Below, one piece after another: positions 25,156 to 33,875 of a stretch of 64,000 nucleotides of DNA. The DNA is taken from positions 1,736,001-1,800,000 of the forward strand of contig OY764195.2 in NCBI GenBank assembly GCA_963668245.2, given 5' to 3'. Each line of letters begins with the position of its first letter. The first letter of the stretch is position 1. This DNA comes from Anoxybacterium sp963668245. GTDB taxonomy: Bacteria; Bacillota; Clostridia; Peptostreptococcales; Anaerovoracaceae. A model generated the notes under the pieces. The model was not told where the DNA came from. It searched no databases and saw nothing but the letters and a program-made list of their open reading frames with translations. The translations under genes were made by a program, and so were the position numbers.

Positions 25156-27159
25156 GTGAAGAAATTAAAGAATAAAATGCATGATTGCCATGACAGCTGT
25201 TGTGCTGAGACAAAATCAGATGGGAAATGCTGCAGCATAAATCATGGGGATGGATGCGCCAGTTGCAGTGGAGAACACGAGCATATGGAAGAAAACTTGA
25301 AATCAAAGTGGTTTCTTGCAGGAACTCTTTTGTTTATAATTGGAATGATGCTACAATGGAATCTCATTACAGCTCAAACTTGGGTTTTATTGAGCATATT
25401 TGGGGTTTCTTATTTTCTAATCGGAAAGGATATCCTGTTGGAGGCAATTTCAAAAATCGGCAAAGGAGATTTTTTTGACGAAAATTTCTTGATGTCCATT
25501 GCTAGCATAGGGGCATTTTTAATTGGAGAATACCCAGAAGCAGTTGCAGTTATGCTCTTTTATCAGGTGGGAGAATATCTGCAAGCCAGAGCAGTGGGTG
25601 ATTCCAAAAAATCAATTTCTGCCTTAATGGATATTAGACCTGATTGTGCTATGATTAAGACGGATTCCGGGTTGGCGAATGTCCAGGCAGAAGCCGTGGA
25701 AGTGGGGACAACAATTGTTGTAAGATCAGGAGAAAAAGTACCACTAGATGGTGTGATACTGAAAGGTAATTCTCTTATGGATATGAGAGCATTAACAGGA
25801 GAGTCAATCCCGGTTGCTGTTGAGGAAGGAGAAGTGGTATTGTCTGGTTCAGTCAATGGACCTGGGCTGTTAGAGTTAGAGGTGACGAAGTCTTTCTCTG
25901 AATCGACTGCTTCTAAAATCATTGATTTGGTAGAAAATGCAAGTAATAAAAAAGGAAAAACAGAGGCATTTATTACGAGGTTTGCAAGATATTATACACC
26001 AGCTGTCGTAGGTATCGCCGTGGGGATTGCCATTATCCCTTCTATGATTTATGGCATGGATACTTTCGCTTCATGGCTGTACAGGGCATTGGTATTTCTC
26101 GTTGTTTCCTGTCCTTGTGCTTTGGTGATTTCGATTCCTTTAGGATTTTTTGGAGGAGTTGGCGCAGCATCGGGAAGAGGAATTCTTGTAAAAGGAAGTA
26201 GCTATTTAGAACTATTAAATTGCATTGATACAGTGGTTTTTGACAAGACTGGAACTCTAACAGATGGGTCTTTTCATGTGAGCGAGATTGAAACTTTGGG
26301 TACTCATACAGCGGAAGATATATTAAGATACGCGGCTCATGGCGAATTTTTTTCTGCACACCCCATTGGGATTTCGATATTAAAAAAATGGAAAGAAATA
26401 AAAGGTGAAATCCAAGAATCTGAGATTCAGGATTTAAAAGAACAGCCAGGATTTGGAATTTGCTACCAATTCCATAATCAGTCAGTTTTAATTGGGAGTT
26501 ATCGTATGATGATTCAGAATCAGGTTCAAATGGATTATCATAATGAAAGAAAATCATCAGTATATGTAGCTGTCGATGGACTCTTGGTTGGTATCATTGG
26601 GATAGAAGATCATATTAAAAATGATAGCAAACAGACGATAGACTCTCTCTATCATTTGGGTATCGACAAGATACATATGCTGACAGGGGACCGTCTTTTA
26701 GAAGGACAACGAGTTGGTAATGAATTAGGTATTTCCATGGTTCATGGAGATTTGCTTCCTCATGAAAAGCTAGATATCCTAGAGGAAATTATTGAAAATA
26801 TCGGAAAAGAACAAAGGGGAAAAGTTGTTTTTGTAGGAGATGGACTTAACGATGCTCCTGTTTTGGCAAGAGCGGATATCGGTATTGCAATGGGAGGTGT
26901 TGGATCGGATGCAGCAATAGAAGCTGCTGACATTGTCATCATGAATGATGAGCCTTCTAAACTGATTACAGCTATACAAATTGCAAAAAAAACCAAGATT
27001 ATTGTTTGGCAAAATATTGTTGGAGCATTGGCTGTAAAGGGCATCATATTGATTCTGGGTGCCTTCGGATATGCAACCATGTGGGAAGCTGTTTTTGCTG
27101 ATGTGGGTGTTGCGTTATTAGCCGTTTTAAACTCAGTACGAGCAGGTCGAGTTGACTGA
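25156..27159 (+). CDS. cadA: Heavy-metal P1B-type ATPase (CadA/ZntA-like)
   Basis: 667 residues from GTG. The helix-6 metal motif VVSCPCALV, the phosphorylation site FDKTGTLTDG, the AHPIG His-Pro locus and GDGLNDAPVL are all present. The first about 45 residues have no GMTCxxC-type HMA domain; instead there are seven Cys and five His in a short stretch (Cys at about 11, 15, 16, 25, 26, 34, 37). The SPC-type pump plus its CadC-like repressor point to Zn/Cd/Pb export. A weak hairpin with eight T follows the stop (27159-27181). Confidence 0.92.
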   Translation: MKKLKNKMHDCHDSCCAETKSDGKCCSINHGDGCASCSGEHEHMEENLKSKWFLAGTLLFIIGMMLQWNLITAQTWVLLSIFGVSYFLIGKDILLEAISKIGKGDFFDENFLMSIASIGAFLIGEYPEAVAVMLFYQVGEYLQARAVGDSKKSISALMDIRPDCAMIKTDSGLANVQAEAVEVGTTIVVRSGEKVPLDGVILKGNSLMDMRALTGESIPVAVEEGEVVLSGSVNGPGLLELEVTKSFSESTASKIIDLVENASNKKGKTEAFITRFARYYTPAVVGIAVGIAIIPSMIYGMDTFASWLYRALVFLVVSCPCALVISIPLGFFGGVGAASGRGILVKGSSYLELLNCIDTVVFDKTGTLTDGSFHVSEIETLGTHTAEDILRYAAHGEFFSAHPIGISILKKWKEIKGEIQESEIQDLKEQPGFGICYQFHNQSVLIGSYRMMIQNQVQMDYHNERKSSVYVAVDGLLVGIIGIEDHIKNDSKQTIDSLYHLGIDKIHMLTGDRLLEGQRVGNELGISMVHGDLLPHEKLDILEEIIENIGKEQRGKVVFVGDGLNDAPVLARADIGIAMGGVGSDAAIEAADIVIMNDEPSKLITAIQIAKKTKIIVWQNIVGALAVKGIILILGAFGYATMWEAVFADVGVALLAVLNSVRAGRVD

Positions 27160-27296
27160 TAACTTTATTGTTATTTTTTTTAAGGGGACTATAAAAAAAG
27201 GCGGACTCAAGGTATAATATTCTTTTGGGTAATTCAATTATTTTTGATTATCTCATCAGTATAGAATGGGTTCGCTTTTTTGTGTTGGAGGGTCTG

Positions 27297-27938
27297 ATGA
27301 TTCTATATCAATATGAAAATCCTGTTTTTCTCCGAAAAATAGGAAATGGTCTAGAAAAAGCTTTTTTCAGTGAAAAACTACTGCGATGTGCTTTTAGAGA
27401 TTTTATAAAACGAGAATCTGTCAATTGGGATGAATCAATGGCAGAAACGTTGCAAATTAAAAGAAATTCTCATGGGAAACCCTTCTTCTATCTGGAAGAA
27501 ATACAAACTCCGTGTTCTATTTCTTTTTCAATTAGTCATTCGGAATCCTATTGGGGATGTCTGATGGGAAATGAACCTGTAGGATTTGATTTAGAATTCA
27601 TGAAAAATAAGCGGAACTATAAACAGATAGCAAGGCGATTTTTTTCGAAAGAAGAATACCAGTTGGTGGAAGAAAAAGGTATGGAACTTTTTTTTGATAT
27701 CTGGGTAAGAAAAGAAGCATACGTGAAACTAACGGGTAATGGATTGGCAGAAGGACTGAATACTTTTTCGGTGGTTCAAGAAGCTGAGTTTTTAGAATGG
27801 ATTTCGAGAGATCAGCATGATAAAAAAACGAATCAACCCATTTATATTTCTGGGCTGGCTCTCAATAATCAATTGAAAGCAGCATACTGTAATATGAGTG
27901 GAAACCAGATTTGCCAGTTGATTCATTTGGATTTGTAA
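27297..27938 (+). CDS. 4'-phosphopantetheinyl transferase (Sfp type)
   Basis: 213 residues from ATG 27297, preceded by GGAGGG; the frame is open upstream to TTG 27225. Diagnostic motifs are VGFDLEF (Mg2+-binding Asp/Glu) near residue 98 and the FFDIWVRKEAYVKLTG helix near 140. Sfp-type enzymes attach phosphopantetheine from CoA to carrier proteins of fatty acid, polyketide or peptide assembly. No such assembly gene is in the window, so it may be the general-purpose enzyme. A TATAAT at 27213-27218 could be its -10, but the -35 is poor. Confidence 0.85.
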   Translation: MILYQYENPVFLRKIGNGLEKAFFSEKLLRCAFRDFIKRESVNWDESMAETLQIKRNSHGKPFFYLEEIQTPCSISFSISHSESYWGCLMGNEPVGFDLEFMKNKRNYKQIARRFFSKEEYQLVEEKGMELFFDIWVRKEAYVKLTGNGLAEGLNTFSVVQEAEFLEWISRDQHDKKTNQPIYISGLALNNQLKAAYCNMSGNQICQLIHLDL

Positions 27939-28007
27939 AGCCCAAGGAGCCGAGTATGATTTACATCAAATAATCAAACAATATCTAGCATGTTAGGAGT
28001 AGCAATC

Positions 28008-28958
28008 ATGGAACAAGATCAAAAAGACAACAATCATCAAACAGAGTATTTGCAGAAGCGATCAAAGCTTTGGAAGGTATACGGAGGAGCGATCTTATTT
28101 TCCTTTATTGTAGGGTTCTCTTTCTTAGGTGTAAAAACTTGCGTGGGTTCTGCATCTGCGTTAGAAACACTTACGTATCGTTTTAATTTCGCTTTTTTAG
28201 CTGCTATACTAGGAATTATAACAGGGATTGCTAAAATCAATTTAAAAGGGAAACCAAAAAATAAGTTGGTCTTAACCGCAATGTTCTATGTGCTCTTTAT
28301 GGTTTTTCAGACAATTGGATTGATATTTGCTACTTCCATTGAAAGTGGAATTATTTTTGCCATTGTTCCAATTATTGCGAAAATCATAGCAGGTGTTTTT
28401 TTAAAGGAAGGTACAAGCATAAGACAAAATGGATTTGTTGGATTATCGGTCACAGCAGTTATTGTGATGTTCGTTCTGGGTGCTACAGATATTGCAGTGA
28501 ATTTTGTTGGCTTAACCATTTTATTAATTTCTAGCTTGTTTATGGCAATGAGCAACGTAATGATGAGATATGTGAGAGGTGTTTATCGGCCATTTGAAAT
28601 TACATTTTTTATTGCATTGTTGGGTTGCCTTGTTTTTAATATCGGGTTTATCGGTACACTTTTTTATCAGGGTGATCTCATGGGATATTTTCGCCCTATT
28701 GGCGGAGTACACTTTATACTTGCAACCGCCTATTTGGGAATTCCGTCTACATTGATTTCCTCCCTACTGATGGCATTTATGTTGGCAAATATGGAAGCAG
28801 TAAAGGCGACAATCTTTGGAAATCTATCCACTGCCATATCTATTGTGGCGGGTGTGATTATTTTAGGAGAGCCATTGGCTCCTTATCATCTGATTTGTAC
28901 CATTTTAATCATTGCAGGAGTAATTGGATTGAGCTTGCCTTCTATGGGAAAGCGATAA
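28008..28958 (+). CDS. DMT/EamA-family transporter
   Basis: 316 residues from ATG 28008, favoured by TAGGAG nine bases upstream over the frame's first ATG at 27990. About ten hydrophobic segments arranged as two EamA repeats, starting ILFSFIVGFSFLGVKTCVG and with AVKATIFGNLSTAISIVAG in the second repeat. Probably a proton-linked exporter of amino acids or metabolites; substrate unknown. Confidence 0.85.
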   Translation: MEQDQKDNNHQTEYLQKRSKLWKVYGGAILFSFIVGFSFLGVKTCVGSASALETLTYRFNFAFLAAILGIITGIAKINLKGKPKNKLVLTAMFYVLFMVFQTIGLIFATSIESGIIFAIVPIIAKIIAGVFLKEGTSIRQNGFVGLSVTAVIVMFVLGATDIAVNFVGLTILLISSLFMAMSNVMMRYVRGVYRPFEITFFIALLGCLVFNIGFIGTLFYQGDLMGYFRPIGGVHFILATAYLGIPSTLISSLLMAFMLANMEAVKATIFGNLSTAISIVAGVIILGEPLAPYHLICTILIIAGVIGLSLPSMGKR

Positions 28959-29036
28959 ACGATAAGAAAATTAGGCATTAAAAAAATGCGAATAGGAAAG
29001 AGTACACCGAAGAAGACAAGAGAAAGAAGGGATACA

Positions 29037-29894
29037 ATGAAAATAACTGTACTCAGTGAAAATAGAGTAAGCCATACAGAATGTATGGGAGAACATGGAT
29101 TGTCTGTATACATCGAAACTGGAAGAACAAAAATTCTGTTCGACCTTGGGGCATCAGATATTTTTCAATTTAATGCAGAAAAGTTGAAATTGGATCTGAG
29201 CAAAGTTGATTTGGCTATAGTTAGCCATGGCCATTATGACCATACCTGGGGGATGCCATTGTTTTGTAAGCTCAACAAACAGGCAGATATTTATATCCAC
29301 AAAGATGCTTTTGAAGAAACATATGGTGTGACGGACGGAAAAGTAGAAGAAGAACCATGTAGTATTTTATGGACAAAAGATCAAAGAGAGAAAATTTATA
29401 AAAGGCTTACTTTGATAGAAGATCCAGAATGGATTACAGATGATATCGTGATTTCTGGGACCATTCCAGAATTAAGAGAGAATCACTCTACAGAAACATT
29501 TTTCAAAAAGAATAGCGATGGAAGCTTTGAACCAGATTCAATGAATCATGAACAGTTTCTTGCCATTCGGGTACGTGCTAATCAGGCATCAAATACTGGA
29601 TTGAGCAGAGGAATTTTTGTATTTTCTGGATGCAGTCATAAGGGAGTGCTTCCAACAATCGAATATGCAAAAACCCTGTTCCCTGGTGAAAAAATATATG
29701 GATTACTAGCAGGAATGCATTTGTACCAGTCAAGCAGAATTGTGCGAAGAAAAGTAATTGAGCAGGTTGCAGAGCAAAAGATTGATTATGTATTGCCCGT
29801 ACACTGTACAGGAATTCAGGCAATCTGTGAATTAAAATATAGACTTGGGGAAAGCTGTATTCCAATTGGTGCAGGGGATACCATTTCGCTGTAG
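29037..29894 (+). CDS. Metallo-beta-lactamase-fold hydrolase (MptA/RFAP-synthase-like family)
   Basis: 285 residues from ATG 29037 (17 earlier in-frame codons lack a ribosome site). The motif SHGHYDH at residues 63-69 is the dinuclear metal HxHxDH site; FVFSGCSHKG near 200 and AGMHL and PVHCTG supply later ligands. This arrangement is typical of the archaeal-like dihydropterin-phosphate-synthase-related MBL proteins common in anaerobes. The reaction is not established for bacterial members. Downstream recX starts 61 bases later. Confidence 0.82.
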   Translation: MKITVLSENRVSHTECMGEHGLSVYIETGRTKILFDLGASDIFQFNAEKLKLDLSKVDLAIVSHGHYDHTWGMPLFCKLNKQADIYIHKDAFEETYGVTDGKVEEEPCSILWTKDQREKIYKRLTLIEDPEWITDDIVISGTIPELRENHSTETFFKKNSDGSFEPDSMNHEQFLAIRVRANQASNTGLSRGIFVFSGCSHKGVLPTIEYAKTLFPGEKIYGLLAGMHLYQSSRIVRRKVIEQVAEQKIDYVLPVHCTGIQAICELKYRLGESCIPIGAGDTISL

Positions 29895-29955
29895 TCTTTT
29901 AGATGTGAATAAGATATTGTTTTGTTTTGATACAGTCAAAGAAAGGGAGTGTGCA

Positions 29956-30450
29956 ATGGTGGATTGTCATGATGCGGCATTAAAGCATCTTGCGCATAGA
30001 GAACGCAGTGTTCAAGAAACCCGAAATTATTTAAAGGGGAAGGGCTTTCAGAATGCTGAAATCGAGAAAGAACTAGGCTATCTTCAGGAACTTCATTATC
30101 TAGATGATGAACGATATTGTGAATCAATGGTTCGATATGGTAAGAACAAAGGAAGAGGACCTTTGCGAATTCAAATGGACTTAAAAGAAAAGGGAATTGA
30201 TTCTGCACTCATTCAATACTATCTAGGTGAGGGATTTAGCCAAAGTGATGAAAAAATCGCCGCATGGAATGAGGTTGAAAAAGTTTTACGTGGCAGAGGT
30301 ATTTCTGTACTAGACGGGACAGACAAAGAGCAAGAAGAACCTCCTCCAATGGATGAAAAATTGTTGGCAAAAATTGGGCGTAAGCTATCAGCCAATGGAT
30401 ATCACACAGACGTAATTTATGAAATTCTTGGTATTTTAAAAAGAGGATAA
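29956..30450 (+). CDS. recX: Regulatory protein RecX
   Basis: 164 residues from ATG 29956, with GAAAGGGAG six bases upstream. The pattern ALKHLAHRERSVQETRNYLKGKGF then LDDERYCESMVRYGKNKGRGPLRIQMDLKEKGI is the tandem three-helix RecX repeat. RecX binds and modulates RecA filaments. A linker of low complexity (residues about 115-135, Glu/Pro-rich) separates the second and third repeats and looks like an insertion. recA is not in the window. Confidence 0.88.
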   Translation: MVDCHDAALKHLAHRERSVQETRNYLKGKGFQNAEIEKELGYLQELHYLDDERYCESMVRYGKNKGRGPLRIQMDLKEKGIDSALIQYYLGEGFSQSDEKIAAWNEVEKVLRGRGISVLDGTDKEQEEPPPMDEKLLAKIGRKLSANGYHTDVIYEILGILKRG

Positions 30451-30477
30451 CTGGGCGGAGCACTATGGATTTAAACC

Positions 30478-30507
30478 TTGACATAATGTGCGGAAAGAGT
30501 TTAAAAT
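30478..30507 (+). promoter_or_regulatory. Promoter of ileS
   Basis: TTGACA (30478-30483), 18-base spacer, TAAAAT (30502-30507). Only about 50 bases separate the expected start from ileS, too short for a T-box leader. Confidence 0.7.
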
Positions 30508-30560
30508 AAAAGGGTTAGAGACTAATTTGTAATATTGATATAGAAAAAGGATGATGCAAA

Positions 30561-33500
30561 ATGTTTGAAAATTTATCGGAGAAATCCATCGCTGATTTGC
30601 AGAATGAACAAGCAGATCGATGGGAGAAGGAAGACCTTTTGGGGAAGTGTGTAACCACTCGGAAAGGGATGCCTTCTTTTGTGTTTTACGAGGGTCCTCC
30701 TACGGCAAATGGTAGACCGGGGATTCATCACGTAATTGCAAGAACTTTAAAGGATTCTGTATGTCGCTATAAAACAATGCAGGGCTTTGAGGTAAAAAGA
30801 AAAGCTGGTTGGGATACTCATGGACTTCCAGTTGAAATTGAAGTTGAAAAACAGCTCAATATGTCTGGAAAGCAGGATATTGAAAAATACGGTATCAAAG
30901 AATTCAATCAAAAATGTAAGGAGTCTGTATTCACTTATGAAAAGCAGTGGAGAGAGATGACAAAAAGGATGGGGTATTTAATTGATTTAGATAACCCATA
31001 CATTACTCTGGACAACAACTACATCGAAAGCGGTTGGTGGATTCTAAAAGAATTCTTTAAGGCAGGACTTATATATGAAGGCCATAAGATACTACCATAT
31101 TGCCCACGATGTGGAACTGGGCTTGCTTCCCATGAAGTAGCGCAAGGATATAAAGAAGTAAAGACAAATACTGTCACTGCAAAATTTAAAAGAATTGATG
31201 CAGATGAATATTTCTTGGCATGGACAACAACACCTTGGACTTTGGCTTCAAACGTTGCATTAACTGTTGGTGCTGACATTGATTATATCAAAGCAGGGCA
31301 AGACGGTTCAATTTACTATGTTGCAAAAGCTTTGGCTGATAAAGTTCTGGGAGCAGGCTCTTATGAAATCCTTTCTGAAATGAAAGGAAAGGATCTTGAG
31401 TATATCGAATACCATCAGCTAATGCCTTTCGTGGAAGTAGACAAAAAGGCATTCTTTGTGACTTGTGCAGACTATGTTACAATTGAAGATGGCACGGGTA
31501 TTGTACATACTGCGCCTGCATTTGGAGAAGATGACTATAACACTGGCAGAAGATATGGGCTACCGGTACCAAATCCAGTAGATGAACAGGGAAACTATAC
31601 TGCTACACCATGGGTTGGTAGATTTGTTTTAGATGCAACCCTAGATGTTGATATTATCAAGTGGCTTGCGGCTGAAAATAAGCTATATTCAAAGGAAAAA
31701 ATGGAACATAATTATCCACATTGCTGGAGATGCAGCACTCCTTTGATTTATTATGCAAAACCAAGCTGGTATATTGAAATGACCAAGCTTAGAGATCAAT
31801 TGGTAGAAAACAACAACCAAGTGAATTGGTTCCCTGATTTTGTGGGAGAAAAGCGATTTGGAAACTGGATTGAAAATGTAAATGATTGGGCAATATCCCG
31901 TAATCGATATTGGGGGACTCCAATTAACATTTGGAGATGCGAATGTGGACATCTAGAGTCCATTGGATCCAGAAAAGAATTGGTAGAACAGGCAATAGAA
32001 CAAATCGATGAGACAATTGAGCTACATAGACCGTATGTAGATGATGTTCATATCAAATGCGAAAAATGCGGAGAAATCATGACGCGTATTCCAGAAGTTA
32101 TGGACTGTTGGTTTGATAGTGGTGCGATGCCATTTGCTCAGCAACACTATCCATTTGAAAACAAAGAACGTTTTGATGATGAATTGTTCCCAGCTGATTT
32201 TATTTGTGAGGGGATTGATCAGACGAGAGGTTGGTTCTATTCACTGCTTGCAATTTCAACCTTTATTAAAGGAAAGGCACCATACCGAAATGTTTTGGTC
32301 AATGATTTGATTTTAGACAAAGAAGGTAAAAAGATGTCTAAAACAAGAGGAAACACAGTCGATCCGTTCCAGCTGTTTGATAAATATGGCGCAGATGCAA
32401 CGAGATGGTACTTGCTTTATGTATCTCCTGCTTGGTCACCAACTAAATTTGATGAAGACGGTTTGGTGGAAATCATGAGCAAATTCTTTGGCACATTAAA
32501 AAATGTATATAATTTCTTTGTGCTTTATTCGAATCAGGATAGTATTGATCCAAAAGAGTTCCATGTGGAATACAAGAGAAGACCTGAATTGGATCGTTGG
32601 ATCTTGTCAAAGTACAATCGACTGATACAAGAAGTAACAGAGGAAATGAACCGATATGATCATATGAAATCTGTTCGTAAGATTCAAGAATTTGTATCAG
32701 AAGATTTATCTAATTGGTATATCCGAAGAGCCAGAAGAAGATTTTGGGGTGAAGAATTGACAGAAGATAAAATGTCGGTTTACGCAACCACTTATGAAAT
32801 TCTAGTTGGGATTTCAAAACTGGCGGCACCATTTGCTCCATTTATCACTGATGAGATATATACAAAGCTAACAGGAGAAGAATCGGTACACCTTTCCTTC
32901 TACCCAGTAACACAAGAAGAGTCGATTGATCAGACGGTAGAAGACAGGATGGATCTTGTTCGGGACTTGGTTGCGCTCGGTCGTGGAGCGAGAGAAAAGG
33001 AAAAAATCAAGGTCAGACAACCTCTTCAAAAGATTCTGGTAGATGGAAAGTATGAAAGCTTGATTGGCGATTTGGTTGACCTAATCAAAGAGGAACTAAA
33101 TGTAAAAGATGTTGTTTTTGAAAAGCAGCTGGATCAATACATGAATTATGGTCTAAAGCCAAACTTTAAGGTGGCCGGCCCTGCACTGGGCAGCAAAATA
33201 AAAATCTTCGGTGCAGCACTGGCAAAGACTGATCCTGTATTGATTGTGGATCAGCTAGAAACAGCTGGAGAAGCATCCCTTTTGATTGATAATGAAGAAA
33301 TAATCATTACCAAAGACTTTGTTGATATTCAAATCAATGCAAAAGATGGATTTACAGTTGCAATGGAAAACAATGTGTTCACCATTTTGGATACAACCAT
33401 TACAGAAAACCTTGTTTCTGAAGGTCTTGCGAGAGAAATGGTTTCAAAAATCCAGCAAATGAGAAAACAGAGAAATTTCGAGATGATGGATCAGATTAAA

Positions 33501-33662
33501 ATATTCTGTAAATCGGATGAGGATGTTCGAAAAGCCATTGATTCTCATCGTGAATACATTATGACTGAAACATTAGCAATTGAAATCAAAGAAATAGAAT
33601 CGGAGATGGTTGAATACGATCTCAATGGCCACAAAACTGGCATTGACGTTGAGCGCATTTAA
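30561..33662 (+). CDS. ileS: Isoleucyl-tRNA synthetase, type 2 (GXHH motif)
   Basis: 1033 residues, in the range of the eukaryote-like IleRS2 group. The KMSKS loop is KKMSKTRGN, the editing-domain stretch is TTTPWTLASN, and zinc-type Cys pairs (CPRCG; CEKCG) are visible. The usual HIGH signature after PPTANGRP reads GIHH (residues 54-57), i.e. first and third positions are exchanged. From what I recall, this swapped form has been tied to very strong mupirocin resistance in IleRS2. The gene has its own promoter and terminator and is monocistronic; no second ileS is in view. Confidence 0.93.
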   Translation: MFENLSEKSIADLQNEQADRWEKEDLLGKCVTTRKGMPSFVFYEGPPTANGRPGIHHVIARTLKDSVCRYKTMQGFEVKRKAGWDTHGLPVEIEVEKQLNMSGKQDIEKYGIKEFNQKCKESVFTYEKQWREMTKRMGYLIDLDNPYITLDNNYIESGWWILKEFFKAGLIYEGHKILPYCPRCGTGLASHEVAQGYKEVKTNTVTAKFKRIDADEYFLAWTTTPWTLASNVALTVGADIDYIKAGQDGSIYYVAKALADKVLGAGSYEILSEMKGKDLEYIEYHQLMPFVEVDKKAFFVTCADYVTIEDGTGIVHTAPAFGEDDYNTGRRYGLPVPNPVDEQGNYTATPWVGRFVLDATLDVDIIKWLAAENKLYSKEKMEHNYPHCWRCSTPLIYYAKPSWYIEMTKLRDQLVENNNQVNWFPDFVGEKRFGNWIENVNDWAISRNRYWGTPINIWRCECGHLESIGSRKELVEQAIEQIDETIELHRPYVDDVHIKCEKCGEIMTRIPEVMDCWFDSGAMPFAQQHYPFENKERFDDELFPADFICEGIDQTRGWFYSLLAISTFIKGKAPYRNVLVNDLILDKEGKKMSKTRGNTVDPFQLFDKYGADATRWYLLYVSPAWSPTKFDEDGLVEIMSKFFGTLKNVYNFFVLYSNQDSIDPKEFHVEYKRRPELDRWILSKYNRLIQEVTEEMNRYDHMKSVRKIQEFVSEDLSNWYIRRARRRFWGEELTEDKMSVYATTYEILVGISKLAAPFAPFITDEIYTKLTGEESVHLSFYPVTQEESIDQTVEDRMDLVRDLVALGRGAREKEKIKVRQPLQKILVDGKYESLIGDLVDLIKEELNVKDVVFEKQLDQYMNYGLKPNFKVAGPALGSKIKIFGAALAKTDPVLIVDQLETAGEASLLIDNEEIIITKDFVDIQINAKDGFTVAMENNVFTILDTTITENLVSEGLAREMVSKIQQMRKQRNFEMMDQIKIFCKSDEDVRKAIDSHREYIMTETLAIEIKEIESEMVEYDLNGHKTGIDVERI

Positions 33663-33731
33663 AACGGACGCAGGACTGAACACGCCAACCTTTACGATAG
33701 CGTCAATTGATTGTAGTGCTGAATAACCAGG

Positions 33732-33775
33732 AAGAGTATGAAATAGTAAAGTTATTTCATGCTCTTTTTCTTTTT
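33732..33775 (+). terminator. Terminator after ileS
   Basis: A 14-bp stem with one G-U pair (33732-33745 with 33753-33766) followed by a long T-rich tract. Confidence 0.9.
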
Positions 33776-33875
33776 GTGATTCTTAAAAGAGAAAAAGGGG
33801 TATTGAGAAAAAATTAATATGTTCCATGAGAACGTAGTTTTTATGATTTTTTCAGATAAAAAGGAGGAGCATGAT

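Noticed and set aside
30451..30560. T-box leader before ileS
   Set aside because: Only about 110 bases lie between genes, with a promoter inside; there is no specifier loop or conserved T-box sequence.
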